NCBI RefSeq assembly: GCF_000801105.2
Contig: NC_079511.1
Span: 17,383,792 to 17,447,791, forward strand
Direction of reading: 5' to 3'
DNA from: Raphanus sativus
Taxonomy: Eukaryota > Streptophyta > Magnoliopsida > Brassicales > Brassicaceae
Length of the DNA stretch: 64,000 nucleotides
Shown here: positions 20,885 to 30,205 of the stretch, piece by piece
How the letters are laid out: each line of letters begins with the position of its first letter
Numbering within the stretch: the stretch's first letter is position 1
Made by a program: the position numbers and the translations under genes
Notes under the pieces: generated by a model
What the model was told of the DNA's origin: nothing
Seen by the model: only the letters and a program-made list of their open reading frames with translations
Databases searched by the model: none

Positions 20885-21202
20885 CTAGTGGTAGTATTTC
20901 TTGAGATGCATCGCATTCCAAGTTCTCGGGATTTTTACGTCTTGCATGTTCGCGATTTGATACGAACCTGGTCGGACGACTTTTATGATTTTGTATGGTC
21001 CTTCCCAGTTTGCTCCCAGTTTTCCTGCGTTTCGTTCGGCAGTGTTTTGGAAGACTTTTCGCAAGACCAGATCACCCTCTTTGAATCTTCGATGACGCAC
21101 GTTCGCGTTGTAGTATTTTGCGGCGGCCTGCTGGTAATTTTGAATTCTGATGAGGGCTTGGTCGCGACGTTCGTTGACGAGGTCAAGATTATCCAGCAGC
21201 AT
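20885..21202 (-). pseudogene. T2 integrase C-terminal part (GPY/F-type)
   Basis: IQNYQQAAAKYYNANVRHRR, GDLVLRKVFQNTAERNAGK, NWEGPYKIIKVV and the ending LKKYYH correspond to the last pol segment of T1 (896-1300). The frame differs from the integrase core by a shift near 21190-21200. Confidence 0.9.
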
Positions 21203-22031
21203 GGCATTGTTCAGGTCTTCGTACGCCGGGGAATTCTACTTCCGCCGGAATCATGCATTCTGCTCCGTAAACGAGAGCGAACGGAGTTTCCCCCGTTGCT
21301 CGTCTTGGAGTGGTTCGATGAGACCAAAGGACCCCTTCGAGTTCTTCTGCCCATCGTCCCTTTTTGGCTTCCAAGCGTTTTTTCAATCCGTCTAGGACGG
21401 TTTTGTTTATGGTTTCAGCCTGTCCGTTGCACTGCGGGTATCTGGGAGTAGACTTGTTAAGTCGTATTTTCCATTTTTCGCAGAATGCCTCGAATCGAGT
21501 GGAAATAAACTGAGACCCGTTGTCCGTTACGATTTCGTATGGGACACCGTGTCTGGTTATGATGTTTTTCCAGACGAAGTTCTCGACTTGCACGTCTTTG
21601 ATACTTGCGTAGGATTCTGCTTCCACCCATTTCGAAAAGAAATCTGTGAGGACCAGCAGGAAACGTTTTTGTTTTGATTTGTGCAGCGGTCCGACGATGT
21701 CCATCGACCATCGCATGAAAGGGTACGGAGATGAGATAGAAGAGAGGATTTCAGCGGGCTGATGAATTGTCGGGGCGTGCCGCTGACACTTCTCGCATTT
21801 CCGAGCGAACTTCTCGCAATCCTTTATCATAGTTGGCCAGTAGAATCCGTGGCGTTTTATTTTTGTTGCGAGAGACCTTCCGCCGGAGTGGTTTCCGCAC
21901 GATCCGGAATTTTTCTCGCCTTTTCTCCTTCCGCGCAAGTCATGAGAGGTCCGGAGAATCGCCATTTGTAGATTTCGCCTTCCACGGTTACGTATCGTGC
22001 TGCCTGGATTTTTATTTTCCGGGCTGCCCAT
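21189..22031 (-). pseudogene. T2 integrase zinc finger and catalytic core
   Basis: Residues 48-83 hold the His/Cys finger, ending CEKCQRHA. The core has Asp111 ([11 protein letters not shown]), Asp170 (VTDNGSQF) and Glu206 (NGQAETINK), with exactly 35 residues between the last two, so the D,D35E triad is intact. The first 45 residues are out-of-frame translation: the real frame enters from the ORF at 21857-22681 by a shift near 21900-21960. [21 protein letters not shown] marks the end of the core. Frameshifts on both sides make it a pseudogene despite the preserved active site. Confidence 0.9.
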
Positions 22032-22681
22032 TTCTCCGCGGGTAGGGTACCATCTACGATGTAGGCTTTGATAGGTTCTAACCAGGGAGTGTCGCAGCCA
22101 TAGTCTGTTTGGTCTGCGTCGTCTTCCGGTTGATCTTCGTTTTCTTCCGCGCCTTCGATCTGTGTTCTGATCAGGTTGGCGATTACCGGCGGTCCGATGC
22201 TTGGATGCTCTATGAATTCGACGGGAATTATTCTCTTAAGCCCTGGATCCGAGCTTGAGGCGAGAGCGGCTAAAGCGTCAGCTTGGACGTTTTCCGAGCG
22301 TGGAATCCTGGTTAGCGCAAATTGCTGAAAATCGTGGGCCAAGTCTTGGACGACCTTCAGATATGCGTTCATCCTTTCATCCCTTGCTTCGTATTCTCCG
22401 CTGAACTGGTTTGCGACTAACTGAGAGTCGCAGTAAGCGTGAATGTTTCGAATCTTCAGCCCCTGGGCCAGTCGTAAGCCCGCAATTAGTGCCTCATATT
22501 CTGCTTCGTTGTTCGATGCATGAAAATCCAAGCGGAATGATTGCTCGAGGATTTCTCCTGTCGGCGAAGTGAGTCGGATCCCGATTCCAGATCCTTGCTT
22601 GGTCGAAGATCCATCGACATGGAGATCCCATGTTGACCCAGGATCCTCGTTAGTTAAGTCCGTCGTGGGTAATTCTACCAA
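21857..22681 (-). pseudogene. T2 archaeal-type RNase H (aRNH)
   Basis: The domain spans about residues 18-142: Asp23 (HVDGSSTKQGSGIG), Glu59 (ASNNEAEYEALIAG), Asp85 (AYCDSQLVANQF) and Asp135 (NVQADALAALAS) form a complete DEDD-type set. It degrades RNA in RNA:DNA hybrids. The gypsy RNase H before it lacks its first Asp, so aRNH is probably the working enzyme in this lineage. After residue 200 the chain reaches the linker and then drifts out of frame near 21950. A shift near 22720 separates it from RT-RNase H. Confidence 0.9.
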
Positions 22682-24779
22682 GAAGTCCGCGAGTACCTGC
22701 GATTTCGTGCAGGTTTTTGGACTCGCTTAGTTCAATCGCCCACTTCGCGAGTCTACCAGACTGGCTTGGACTGTGTAGAATCGTCCGTAACGGAAAAGTG
22801 GTAAGCACCACGATGGTATGAGATTGGAAATACGGCCTAAGCTTTCTTGCCGAAGTTATGACAGCGAGTGCCAATTTTTCCATTAGCGGATACCGAGTTT
22901 CGGCATCTAGTAATGTTTTACTAATGTAGAAGACTGGTTTCTGTTCTCCGAATTCTTCTTGAATCAGGACGCCACTGACTGCTGATGCGGATACTGCGAT
23001 GTAGAGGAACAAGGGCTCTCCTGCGAGGATAGGAGGGGTGGCCAGATACTGCTTCAGCTGTTGGAAAGCTTTCTCGCAATCCTCTGACCACTCGAACTTT
23101 TTGTTCCCCTTTAAGGTTTCGTAGAAAGGGAGACACTTATCCGTGGAGCGCGAGATGAATCGGTTTAAGGCCGCGACTCGTCCGGTCAGCCTCTGGACTT
23201 CCCGCTTGGTTCTCGGGGAGGCCATTTCTATCAGTGCGTTGATTTGTTTCGGATTGGCCTCTATTCCGCGGAATGTTACGAGGTAACCGAGAAATTCTCC
23301 CGACGCCACGGCGAATCTGCATTTTGCTGGATTGAGTTTCATGTTGTGCTGGTTCAATCTCTCAAAGCATTCCTCCAGGTGGACTACGTGGTCGCGTTCG
23401 TCAAGAGATTTTACCAACATATCGTCGATATACACCTCCATGGTTTTTCCGAGTTGCTCGGCAAACATCCGATTGACGAGTCGCTGATACGTGGCGCCGG
23501 CGTTCTTAAGACCGAAAGGCATTACTTTGTAGCAATAGGTTCCTCGGTCGGTAATGAATGCTGTCTTCTCGCGATCTTCGGGATTCATCATGATTTGATT
23601 GTAACCGGAGAACGCGTCCATGAACGATAGGAGTTTGTTTCCTGCGGTTGCCTCGACCAGACGGTCGATGTGCGGAAGCGGAAAACAATCCTTCGGGCAC
23701 GCTTTGTTGAGATCGGTAAAGTCGACGCACACTCGCCATTTCCCGTTCTTCTTCTTGACGACGACGGGATTGGCGAGCCAGTCGGGATATCTTACTTCTG
23801 TTATTGACCCAACTTTGAGGAGTCTTTCGACTTCCTCATTAACCGCAGTCGCCCGTTCGGGGCCTAGCTTTCGCCTCTTTTGTTTTACGGGTTTATGAGT
23901 TGGATCGATGTTGAGTTCGTGACATGTTATGTTAATGTCGATTCCCGGCATATCTTCCGCAGCCCAAGCGAACGTGTTAAGGTTCTTCTTGAGACACGCG
24001 ATGAGTTCTGCTTTCAACGGATCGCGGAGATTGGCTCCAATCTCCCCGCACCGCTCTGGGTTAGTCTCGTCGAGGCAGACCGAAATTACCGGTTCGCAAG
24101 TGGGCTCACGTTTCCCTTCCAGGACCTCAGCTCTTTGCGATTGCCAGAAGATTTCTGGAGGGTCCTGCGATGCTGGTTCGTGGGTTGCTTGCTTTTTTGG
24201 TTTAATTTCGGGCTCAGAGTTTTTCCGTTTTAACCCAGTGGCCAAACAGACTTGCGGCGCTTTACGATCTCCTTGTATTGTTTCCACTCCTGAGAGGGTC
24301 GGAAATTTGAGGCACAGATGGAAAGTCGAGGGGATCGCTCGCATGGAATTTAACCACGGAGTCCCGACGATCGCGTTATATGCTGCTGGACCGTCGACTA
24401 CCAAAAATTCCACCGTCTTCGTGACGCTCCCGGCTCTGACCGAGAGATCGACCGAGCCGAGGGTCATCGTGATGTTTCCTGAGAGTCCGATTATCGGATT
24501 GGGATCGTCCGTGATAGCGTTTAGGTCGATTCCCATCCTCTCGAGGGTGTTTTTTATATATATATTTGTCGAGCATCCGGTGTCGACCAATATTCTCGCT
24601 ACGTCGATGTCCTGGATCGTTAGTCTGATAACGAGGAGTTCGTCGTGAGGTTTGGCTTGACCAGCCGTTGCTCTATCCCCGAATGACACGATGTTGCGGA
24701 CAGGTGATGTGGCCATGCTGTTGTTATCAATCGTAGGTTTTTGAGTAAGAGAATCCGACCCCCCTCCTTCTAGCGCCAA
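22650..24779 (-). pseudogene. T2 protease, reverse transcriptase and gypsy RNase H fused to the primer-site leader
   Basis: One open frame of 709 codons. It opens inside the primer binding site (TTG GCG CTA GAA GGA), then about 40 residues later the protease begins, with ILVDTGCSTNIY at 63-74 (D-T-G). RT follows: FTDLNKACPKDCFPLPHIDR at 354-373, FMDAF at 386-390, MPFGLKNAGATYQ at 420-431, and YIDD at 450-453. RNase H runs from about 590 to 680, where YIAVSASAVSG lacks the catalytic Asp, and the frame is lost after AIELSE. No gag residues are present. Protease and RT look competent; a frameshift ends the frame before aRNH. Confidence 0.92.
24761..24778 (-). other. T2 primer binding site
   Basis: Minus strand TGGCGCTAGAAGGAGGGG, three bases from the LTR. 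The identical 18 bases occur in N1 (36135-36152). Primer tRNA not identified. Confidence 0.75.
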
Positions 24780-24781
24780 AC

Positions 24782-26278
24782 TGTGGGAACCGAAATTCGC
24801 ACTGTCGATTTTAGTTAAGTTAATCGAAGGAAAACTAACTAAGTAAACCTAGTTTTCCCTGAAGGCTCGGATTCTCTGCGATAACCAAACGAAATTGATA
24901 GAATAAAGCAACGTAGCGGAAAAATTGCACTAAGGCGTTTTATTGAATAGATGGTACAATATTCTTCCGAAAAAGGGAAGTAGAGAAACGCTGAAGCGAA
25001 AAACGACGGAAATAAAGGAGACAAAACGTTCTAAGCTTTGCTCCGCTAGTCTAAACTCCTAAGTCCTAAGCTAGCAGGAATTCTCTAAGTCCCTAAGTTT
25101 CGGATTTGCTCTCTCTCTGAGATTTTCGCTCTGCCTTTCTTCCTCTCCCAAGCTCCTTTATATACTCCTTCTTTATGACGGTCTATTCTCCTTCTGGGCC
25201 GCAAGGCGGGCTTCTTTCCATTTTCGTCGGCTTCCATCGGGAAACTTGACATTTGTCTTTCCGGAATTTTAGCATTTATCTTGCTATGTAAAGATAAACG
25301 TAAATCGTCGTATCTATCTCAGATAATCGTAAACGGACTGTCCGATCGTGTTTGGTCCCTTTCGGGCCGTTTCCAGGACTTCTGTTGTTTTCTACGATTT
25401 CTTCGGAAGTTCTTCATTCGTTCGTAGAGTTGAGACGAGTGGTGTCTTAAGATAACCATTGCTGTTTCTTACGAAGAATTTAAGATCTTCCTTCCTGTCG
25501 ATATCTTACGAGTTTCCGAAGTTTTTCCGACGGTCCTAGATTGGAGTAAGAACCGGAGTTTTGTACGCGGAATCTCAATGATTCGTCCTGCGAGGACTTG
25601 GGAAAGACTCGAAGTACAGACTTCAGACGGCCGGGGCCTAGAACTTATGCACGGAAGCTTGTCATCCGCCGACCCGAGCCAGCACGGGGCTAGCCGCCCG
25701 GCGGCCATGGCCAGAACAGGCGCTAGCCGCCGACGGCCACGGCCAGCACGGGGCTAGCCGCCTGGCGGCCACGGCCAGCACGGGCGCTAGCCGCCGGCGG
25801 CCACGGCCAGCACGGGGCTAGCCGCACGGCGGCCACGGCCAGCACGGGCGCTAGCCGCCGGCGGCCACGGCCAGCACGGGCGCTAGCCACCGGCGGCCAC
25901 GGCCAGCACGGGGCTAGCCGCCCGGCGGCCACGGCCAGCACGGGCGCTAGCCGCCGGCGGCCACGGCCAGCATGGGGCTAGCCTCCCGGCGGCTACGGCC
26001 AGCACGGGCGCTAGCCGCCGGCGACCACGGCCAGCACGGGGGCTAGCCGCCCGGCGGCTACGGACCAGCACGTGCGTCTTGACGAGGGCTTCGATTTGAT
26101 ATTTTGATCGTTTTCTGGGTCCTCACGGTTTGGGAGAACGGGCTCTTTGAAGTTTCAAGGCGGATTCCTTGTCGTCCGGCCTATCCAAACTTAGATCGCT
26201 TCCCGTTTCTTCCTTATACTTTCGTATGATAAATAGACTTAGCCGTTGATTTCGAGATAACCGTTTTTGACCCCAACA
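24782..26278 (-). repeat. T2 5' LTR (1497 bp) with GC-rich array
   Basis: Near-identical to 16973-18484; a CTAA repeat and a few indels differ. TATA box at about 25155-25165. The GC-rich 32/64-bp array is at 25674-26068 with a different copy pattern from the partner LTR. Followed by the target copy TACTC (26279-26283). Confidence 0.95.
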
Positions 26279-26283
26279 TACTC

Positions 26284-27597
26284 TACATCTCAACCTGAAA
26301 AGGCAACACTTTCGAGACAAAACTCCTTATTTTCAATTAAGATCAGCGTGAGCTTCTTGTCACAGGCTCTACTCAGAGAAAACGGGCTAGGTATAGAACA
26401 TGCTAACTTTTATGGTGGAGTTCAAAAGTGTTTAGGGTTTACCAGGAGCGGATGCAGGATATCGCACAAAATGGTCGTGAGAGGACGACTCCATTTAGGT
26501 CCACATTCCTTACTCATCTCTGCTGATCGGACTGCTCTCCGATAGATCGATCCTAGGACTGCTCTGCGCGATTCAAGTTCCCCTTCAGAACACTTCACTG
26601 AAACCACCATCACTTTCTCAACTTCCCAGTGGCATGCATCGTAGATTCTTCCCCTTCTCGTCACCAGTAAATCAAAGCAAAAGCAAAAGCAAAAACTTTT
26701 TCTTTTCTTTTTGTTTTTTTTTTTATATGTACTGAAATACAAAATGCTGGGGTGACGAGTAAGGAGATAACAAGTGATGTACATGATGCCACTGGTGATT
26801 CATTCTGGTTCGTTCTAGCCACTTACTCCTTTCGTTGTTCTTTCTGGTATCGGAATAGGCACTCTGGTTGTTCTCTTGTCTGCACTGATTGTTCCGCCTT
26901 CTTCCGCTGTGTGAGCATTGATGAGTAAGAACTGCGTCGATCCTTTCCTCTCCGACCTTTTTGCACATATCTGCACATAAAGTATTAGAAAAGCAAATGC
27001 ATGAGGGTGGAACAAAAGGTCAGGGTTCAAGGTGGGAACTAGCTAAAGATGAGCTAGCCACTCAGGAACAACAAGAGGGATAAAATCGGATAAGAAGTCC
27101 TGAGTGTAGTTCTCATTCTACCCTGATCTAGTGCCCATGACAAGAAGAATGAAAGTCCAGATTAGGTTCAGATAAGTGGAGTTAAGTCTGCCCCAGTGTA
27201 ACCTGATCGGTATAGAACTTCTGGAGTGTTAAATGAGATAAGTCAGGGTGTTCCAGGTCCATGTGTGGGTCTTTCATCACTGCTAAGGTCACTGAATAAG
27301 AAGGTTAAAGCACGAGGTGGTTAAAGAGCATCACAAAATAAGGTCCTGATTCCCACAATAGTTTTGACTGACTCGATCCTAAAACTGACTTGATAAAAAC
27401 ATCAAAACGACACAAGGACTGACTCAAAAAGCACACAAGCGAATAAAGTACAATCGCTCCCCCAGACTTAGTTCACACCATCCCTGGTTGTGAAAATAAA
27501 TCAAAGGAAGCTGAAACACAGCAAACATAAACAAATAACATGAAAAATAAATAGTTCAGATGGATAAGATAAAGGGATAGAAATAGTCCTTTCGGAC
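26284..27597 (-). other. A1 3' non-coding region with internal polypurine module
   Basis: No gene seen. At 27457-27494 the minus strand has a hairpin (9-bp stem TTCACA(A)CCA / TGGTGTGAA with one bulged A, loop GGGA), two bases, then AAGTCTGGGGGAG, a copy of the polypurine motif at the 3' LTR. GTTACACTGGGGCAGACTTAA near 27180-27205 is related to the S1/S2 hairpin stem. Poly-A/T tracts lie near 26680-26730. Confidence 0.75.
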
Positions 27598-29019
27598 TCA
27601 GTCTGAATCGCTGCTACCGGAGTGACCAGCTGTCCTCTTGTTCCTCGGCAGTCTCTCTGCTCCAGTGGATGTTCCGGCTTGCTCCTTGCCTGGGCGCCTT
27701 GTTCTCTGCGGTGTACGCTCCTCTTGGGCTTCAATGCAGCCGCCTGTGATCGCCCTGAGTATCCTCTTCATGAGGCTGTTGTTCTTCTTCTGGGACTCAA
27801 CCATCCAGCGTCTGTAGGCGTGATCATCAGTCACATCGGTGAAGTCCTCCAGGTCATACTCACCATCAGCCGGTGGAGGCACATGCTCCACATCATCCAT
27901 GTCATCATCATCGTTCTGTACCGGAGCTCGCGGATCATCACAGAGGTGCTCTTCACCGAGTGAGAACACAATGTTCTCCAGAGATAAGAAGTCTGTGAAC
28001 CCAGGCATAGGGAGCTTGCAGTACAGAGGGTTCCCTTCTTTGTCTTGGAACTTGTAGGTGTTCTCGTCACGCAAGATGTGGCATGCGATCAGGTAAGGAG
28101 TATCAATGTACTCCATCTCAGAGACAACCGTGTAGGAGCTGAGGTTGATGCTGATGTGCTGGAACAAGGGAGTGAGCAGACTGTTGGAACGATCCTTCTT
28201 GTCATCAGTCCGAATCAAGGTGTCCTTGCGCTCAGCGAACATGGAGATGAGTTGGAACCCTGGGTTGGTCTTGACTTCCTGGATCGGGGTGATCTTCTCT
28301 CTGCGCATCTCGTCCTCAAGTCCCGTGTAGAGAACCTGGAGCTCTCCATTCGTGATCTTGGAGGTGTACTCCTTTGCGAACAGGACGTTAGACACGATTT
28401 TGGCGATGATCTGGATAGCAGGGTTCCAGATCTGCGACTGGTAACCCTTGCGAGAGGTGAACTTGCCGGCTGCAATGAGGTCCCAAAAGGTGTCTGCCGG
28501 CTTGAACTTCTTCTCCACTGAAACTCCCTTCGGCATGTCCGCGATCTCGAGTAGCTCGTTGAGATCGTTGAGAGAGATTGAGCAGAACTTGCCATCAGCC
28601 ATGAAGGAGAAGAAGCAGTTCTCGTATGTAGGCTCATTGGAGTTCTGATAAGTGATCTGGCACGTCGCGAGCACTTGCCTGACCAAATCCGGATAGAGAA
28701 CCTGGGCTTGGAAACAGAGAGGCATGAGTCCCATAGCCTGCATCGTGTCAAACACCTTTGTGTCAAGGCCTAGATCGGCTAAGGTCTCCTGGTGCGCGAA
28801 CCGCGTGGGCAAGATCTCTGCTAGAAGGAGCCGGTTGTATCTCGCCGCTGAATCCTTGTCCCATCCCTCAATATTGTAGTCAAAGAGCATCGGATCATTG
28901 AGGTCGATGGGCTCGCCCTCAGTCTTGTTCGGCCAATGGTAACCAGGTGGAGCTCTCACGGCTGGAGAAGCTATGCTCTTGGCGGCTCTTGCGTTTCTCA
29001 TCTTTGGAGGCATCTGCAA
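27598..29019 (-). CDS. A1 Athila ORF-1 family protein, uninterrupted (473 aa)
   Basis: A complete frame from Met (29019) to TGA. It starts with a basic tail (MPPKMRNARAAKS), then a folded region, for example DKDSAARYNRLLLAEILPTRF, CFFSFMADGKFCSISLNDLN and WDLIAAGKFTSRKGYQSQIWNP. A central acidic tract (NDDDDMDDVEHV) precedes a basic, disordered C-terminus (RTRRPGKEQAGTST). This matches my recollection of the ATHILA ORF-1 family, carried downstream of pol; related positions in Athila have been called env-like, but I see no signal peptide or membrane segment. The lack of stops, against a broken pol, is notable. Function unknown. Confidence 0.75.
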   Translation of the reverse strand: MQMPPKMRNARAAKSIASPAVRAPPGYHWPNKTEGEPIDLNDPMLFDYNIEGWDKDSAARYNRLLLAEILPTRFAHQETLADLGLDTKVFDTMQAMGLMPLCFQAQVLYPDLVRQVLATCQITYQNSNEPTYENCFFSFMADGKFCSISLNDLNELLEIADMPKGVSVEKKFKPADTFWDLIAAGKFTSRKGYQSQIWNPAIQIIAKIVSNVLFAKEYTSKITNGELQVLYTGLEDEMRREKITPIQEVKTNPGFQLISMFAERKDTLIRTDDKKDRSNSLLTPLFQHISINLSSYTVVSEMEYIDTPYLIACHILRDENTYKFQDKEGNPLYCKLPMPGFTDFLSLENIVFSLGEEHLCDDPRAPVQNDDDDMDDVEHVPPPADGEYDLEDFTDVTDDHAYRRWMVESQKKNNSLMKRILRAITGGCIEAQEERTPQRTRRPGKEQAGTSTGAERLPRNKRTAGHSGSSDSD

Positions 29020-29803
29020 AACAAAAACAATATCCCAATATCAGCACAGTTCGTCGGTTTTTCTAGAAACGATGGAACAATCCAATCTTCTTGTTTTACC
29101 CAAGTCCATCGATTACTAGACAACCTACAAAAGCCTCAGTCTCAACAGAACATATCGCAAAGACCAAGAATCACAATCAACAAATCGGTTCCTCTTCCAT
29201 TCAAAATCAATCATGAATTCAATCCTAGTAGCAAGTATACTATCAAGAGCTACAATCTAGGATGAAATCGCAAAGCATAAAGGGAAAAGAGGATCCAAGA
29301 AATCACTCCCAAATCGCGATTTGCATGCGCAAAGAGGGGGAGGATTCTTGAGTGATTACCTTGATTGGAGTGGTGATTCCTGCAAAACAAACAAATCTCT
29401 AGAGAACCCAAGAGGTGAGAACCGAAAATCGTGAAGATAGAATAAAAAAGGGGAGAGTTTTGCGATTTAGGGTTCTTGAGAGGGGTGGATTGATTTGCGG
29501 CGAGAGAGAGAGATAGTGGGGAGTGGAGTGTTTGGGCTTTAAAAAGGCCAACCAAAACCGCTTCCCCTTCTTTTTTATTTGTTTTTTTATTTTATTTTTG
29601 TTCGAGTACTTACGTGGGAACAATGAGCGGAACAACCGCTGGAGTGTTCTCCTGGAATGGTCTCGAGTTTTTCTTGATTTTTCAACCTGCAAGTTAGTTC
29701 CTAGAATGATAGAGACAAAAAGAAAACAAAATTTACACTCACCAGTGGGTTGTCTCCCACTAAGCGCTTGTTTTCTGTCACTAGCTTGACTTGAATGAGC
29801 CGA
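29020..29803 (-). other. A1 spacer between integrase and ORF-1, with conserved hairpin
   Basis: No gene. Minus strand AGTGGGAGACAACCCACT at 29744-29761 (stem AGTGGG / CCCACT, loop AGACAA) lies 43 bases past the integrase stop. It corresponds to 12418-12435 in S1 and 58872-58889 in S2. A CT-rich tract (about 29490-29520 on the plus strand as GA repeats) follows it. Confidence 0.85.
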
Positions 29804-30139
29804 TTAGGCTTGAGGGGGATCGCTTAAGGGTATCTCTACACCTTCAGCGATTGTTGTGTCAGCAAGATATGGCTTGAGACGCTGACCATTGGCAACAAAT
29901 TCTCCACCTCTTGTGTCCAGCAACACAACAGCTCCATAGGGGCGAACCTCCTTGATGGTGAATGGTCCAGACCATCTGGACTTAAGCTTTCCAGGGAACA
30001 GCTTAACCCTGGAGTTAAAGAGTAAGACCTGATCGTTCGGAGCAAACCTTCTACTGATGATTCGTTTGTCATGGAACGCCTTGGTCTTTTCCTTGTAGAT
30101 TTTGGAGCTCTCATAGGCCAGATGCCTGATCTCCTCCAA
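29804..30139 (-). pseudogene. A1 integrase C-terminal part
   Basis: [45 protein letters not shown] and the ending NGQRLKPYLAD are the C-terminal integrase module of Athila, with SRWSGPFTI as its GPY/F-type signature. It is cut from the core by a stop at about 30206 and a shift. Confidence 0.9.
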
Positions 30140-30205
30140 CTCGTGGATCTGAATGGTTCGCCTCTCCTTGGAGGGTTTGATGTCGAAGTTGAGTAGTTTG
30201 ACAGC

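Larger units (their letters stand above)
16973..26278 (-). mobile_element. T2: Tat-lineage element lacking gag, with antisense gene
   Basis: LTRs of 1512 and 1497 bp (16973-18484, 24782-26278) differ by few substitutions and small indels. Target duplication TACTC at 16968-16972 and 26279-26283. The primer binding site TGGCGCTAGAAGGAGGGG (minus strand) abuts the protease reading frame: the whole gag is missing. Pol order is protease, RT, gypsy RNase H, archaeal RNase H, integrase. Between integrase and the 3' LTR is a plus-strand, intron-containing gene. Length 9306 bp. Three frameshifts break pol. Confidence 0.95.

Noticed and set aside
23929..24648. Open plus-strand frame of 239 codons
   Set aside because: It lies exactly opposite the T2 protease and RT frame, has no recognisable domain and follows its codon bias in mirror image.
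28045..28521. Open plus-strand frame of 158 codons
   Set aside because: It is antisense to the uninterrupted Athila ORF-1 and lacks any motif.
27598..29019. Athila ORF-1 as an envelope protein
   Set aside because: No signal peptide or membrane segment is visible; the sequence is soluble-looking with acidic and basic tails.
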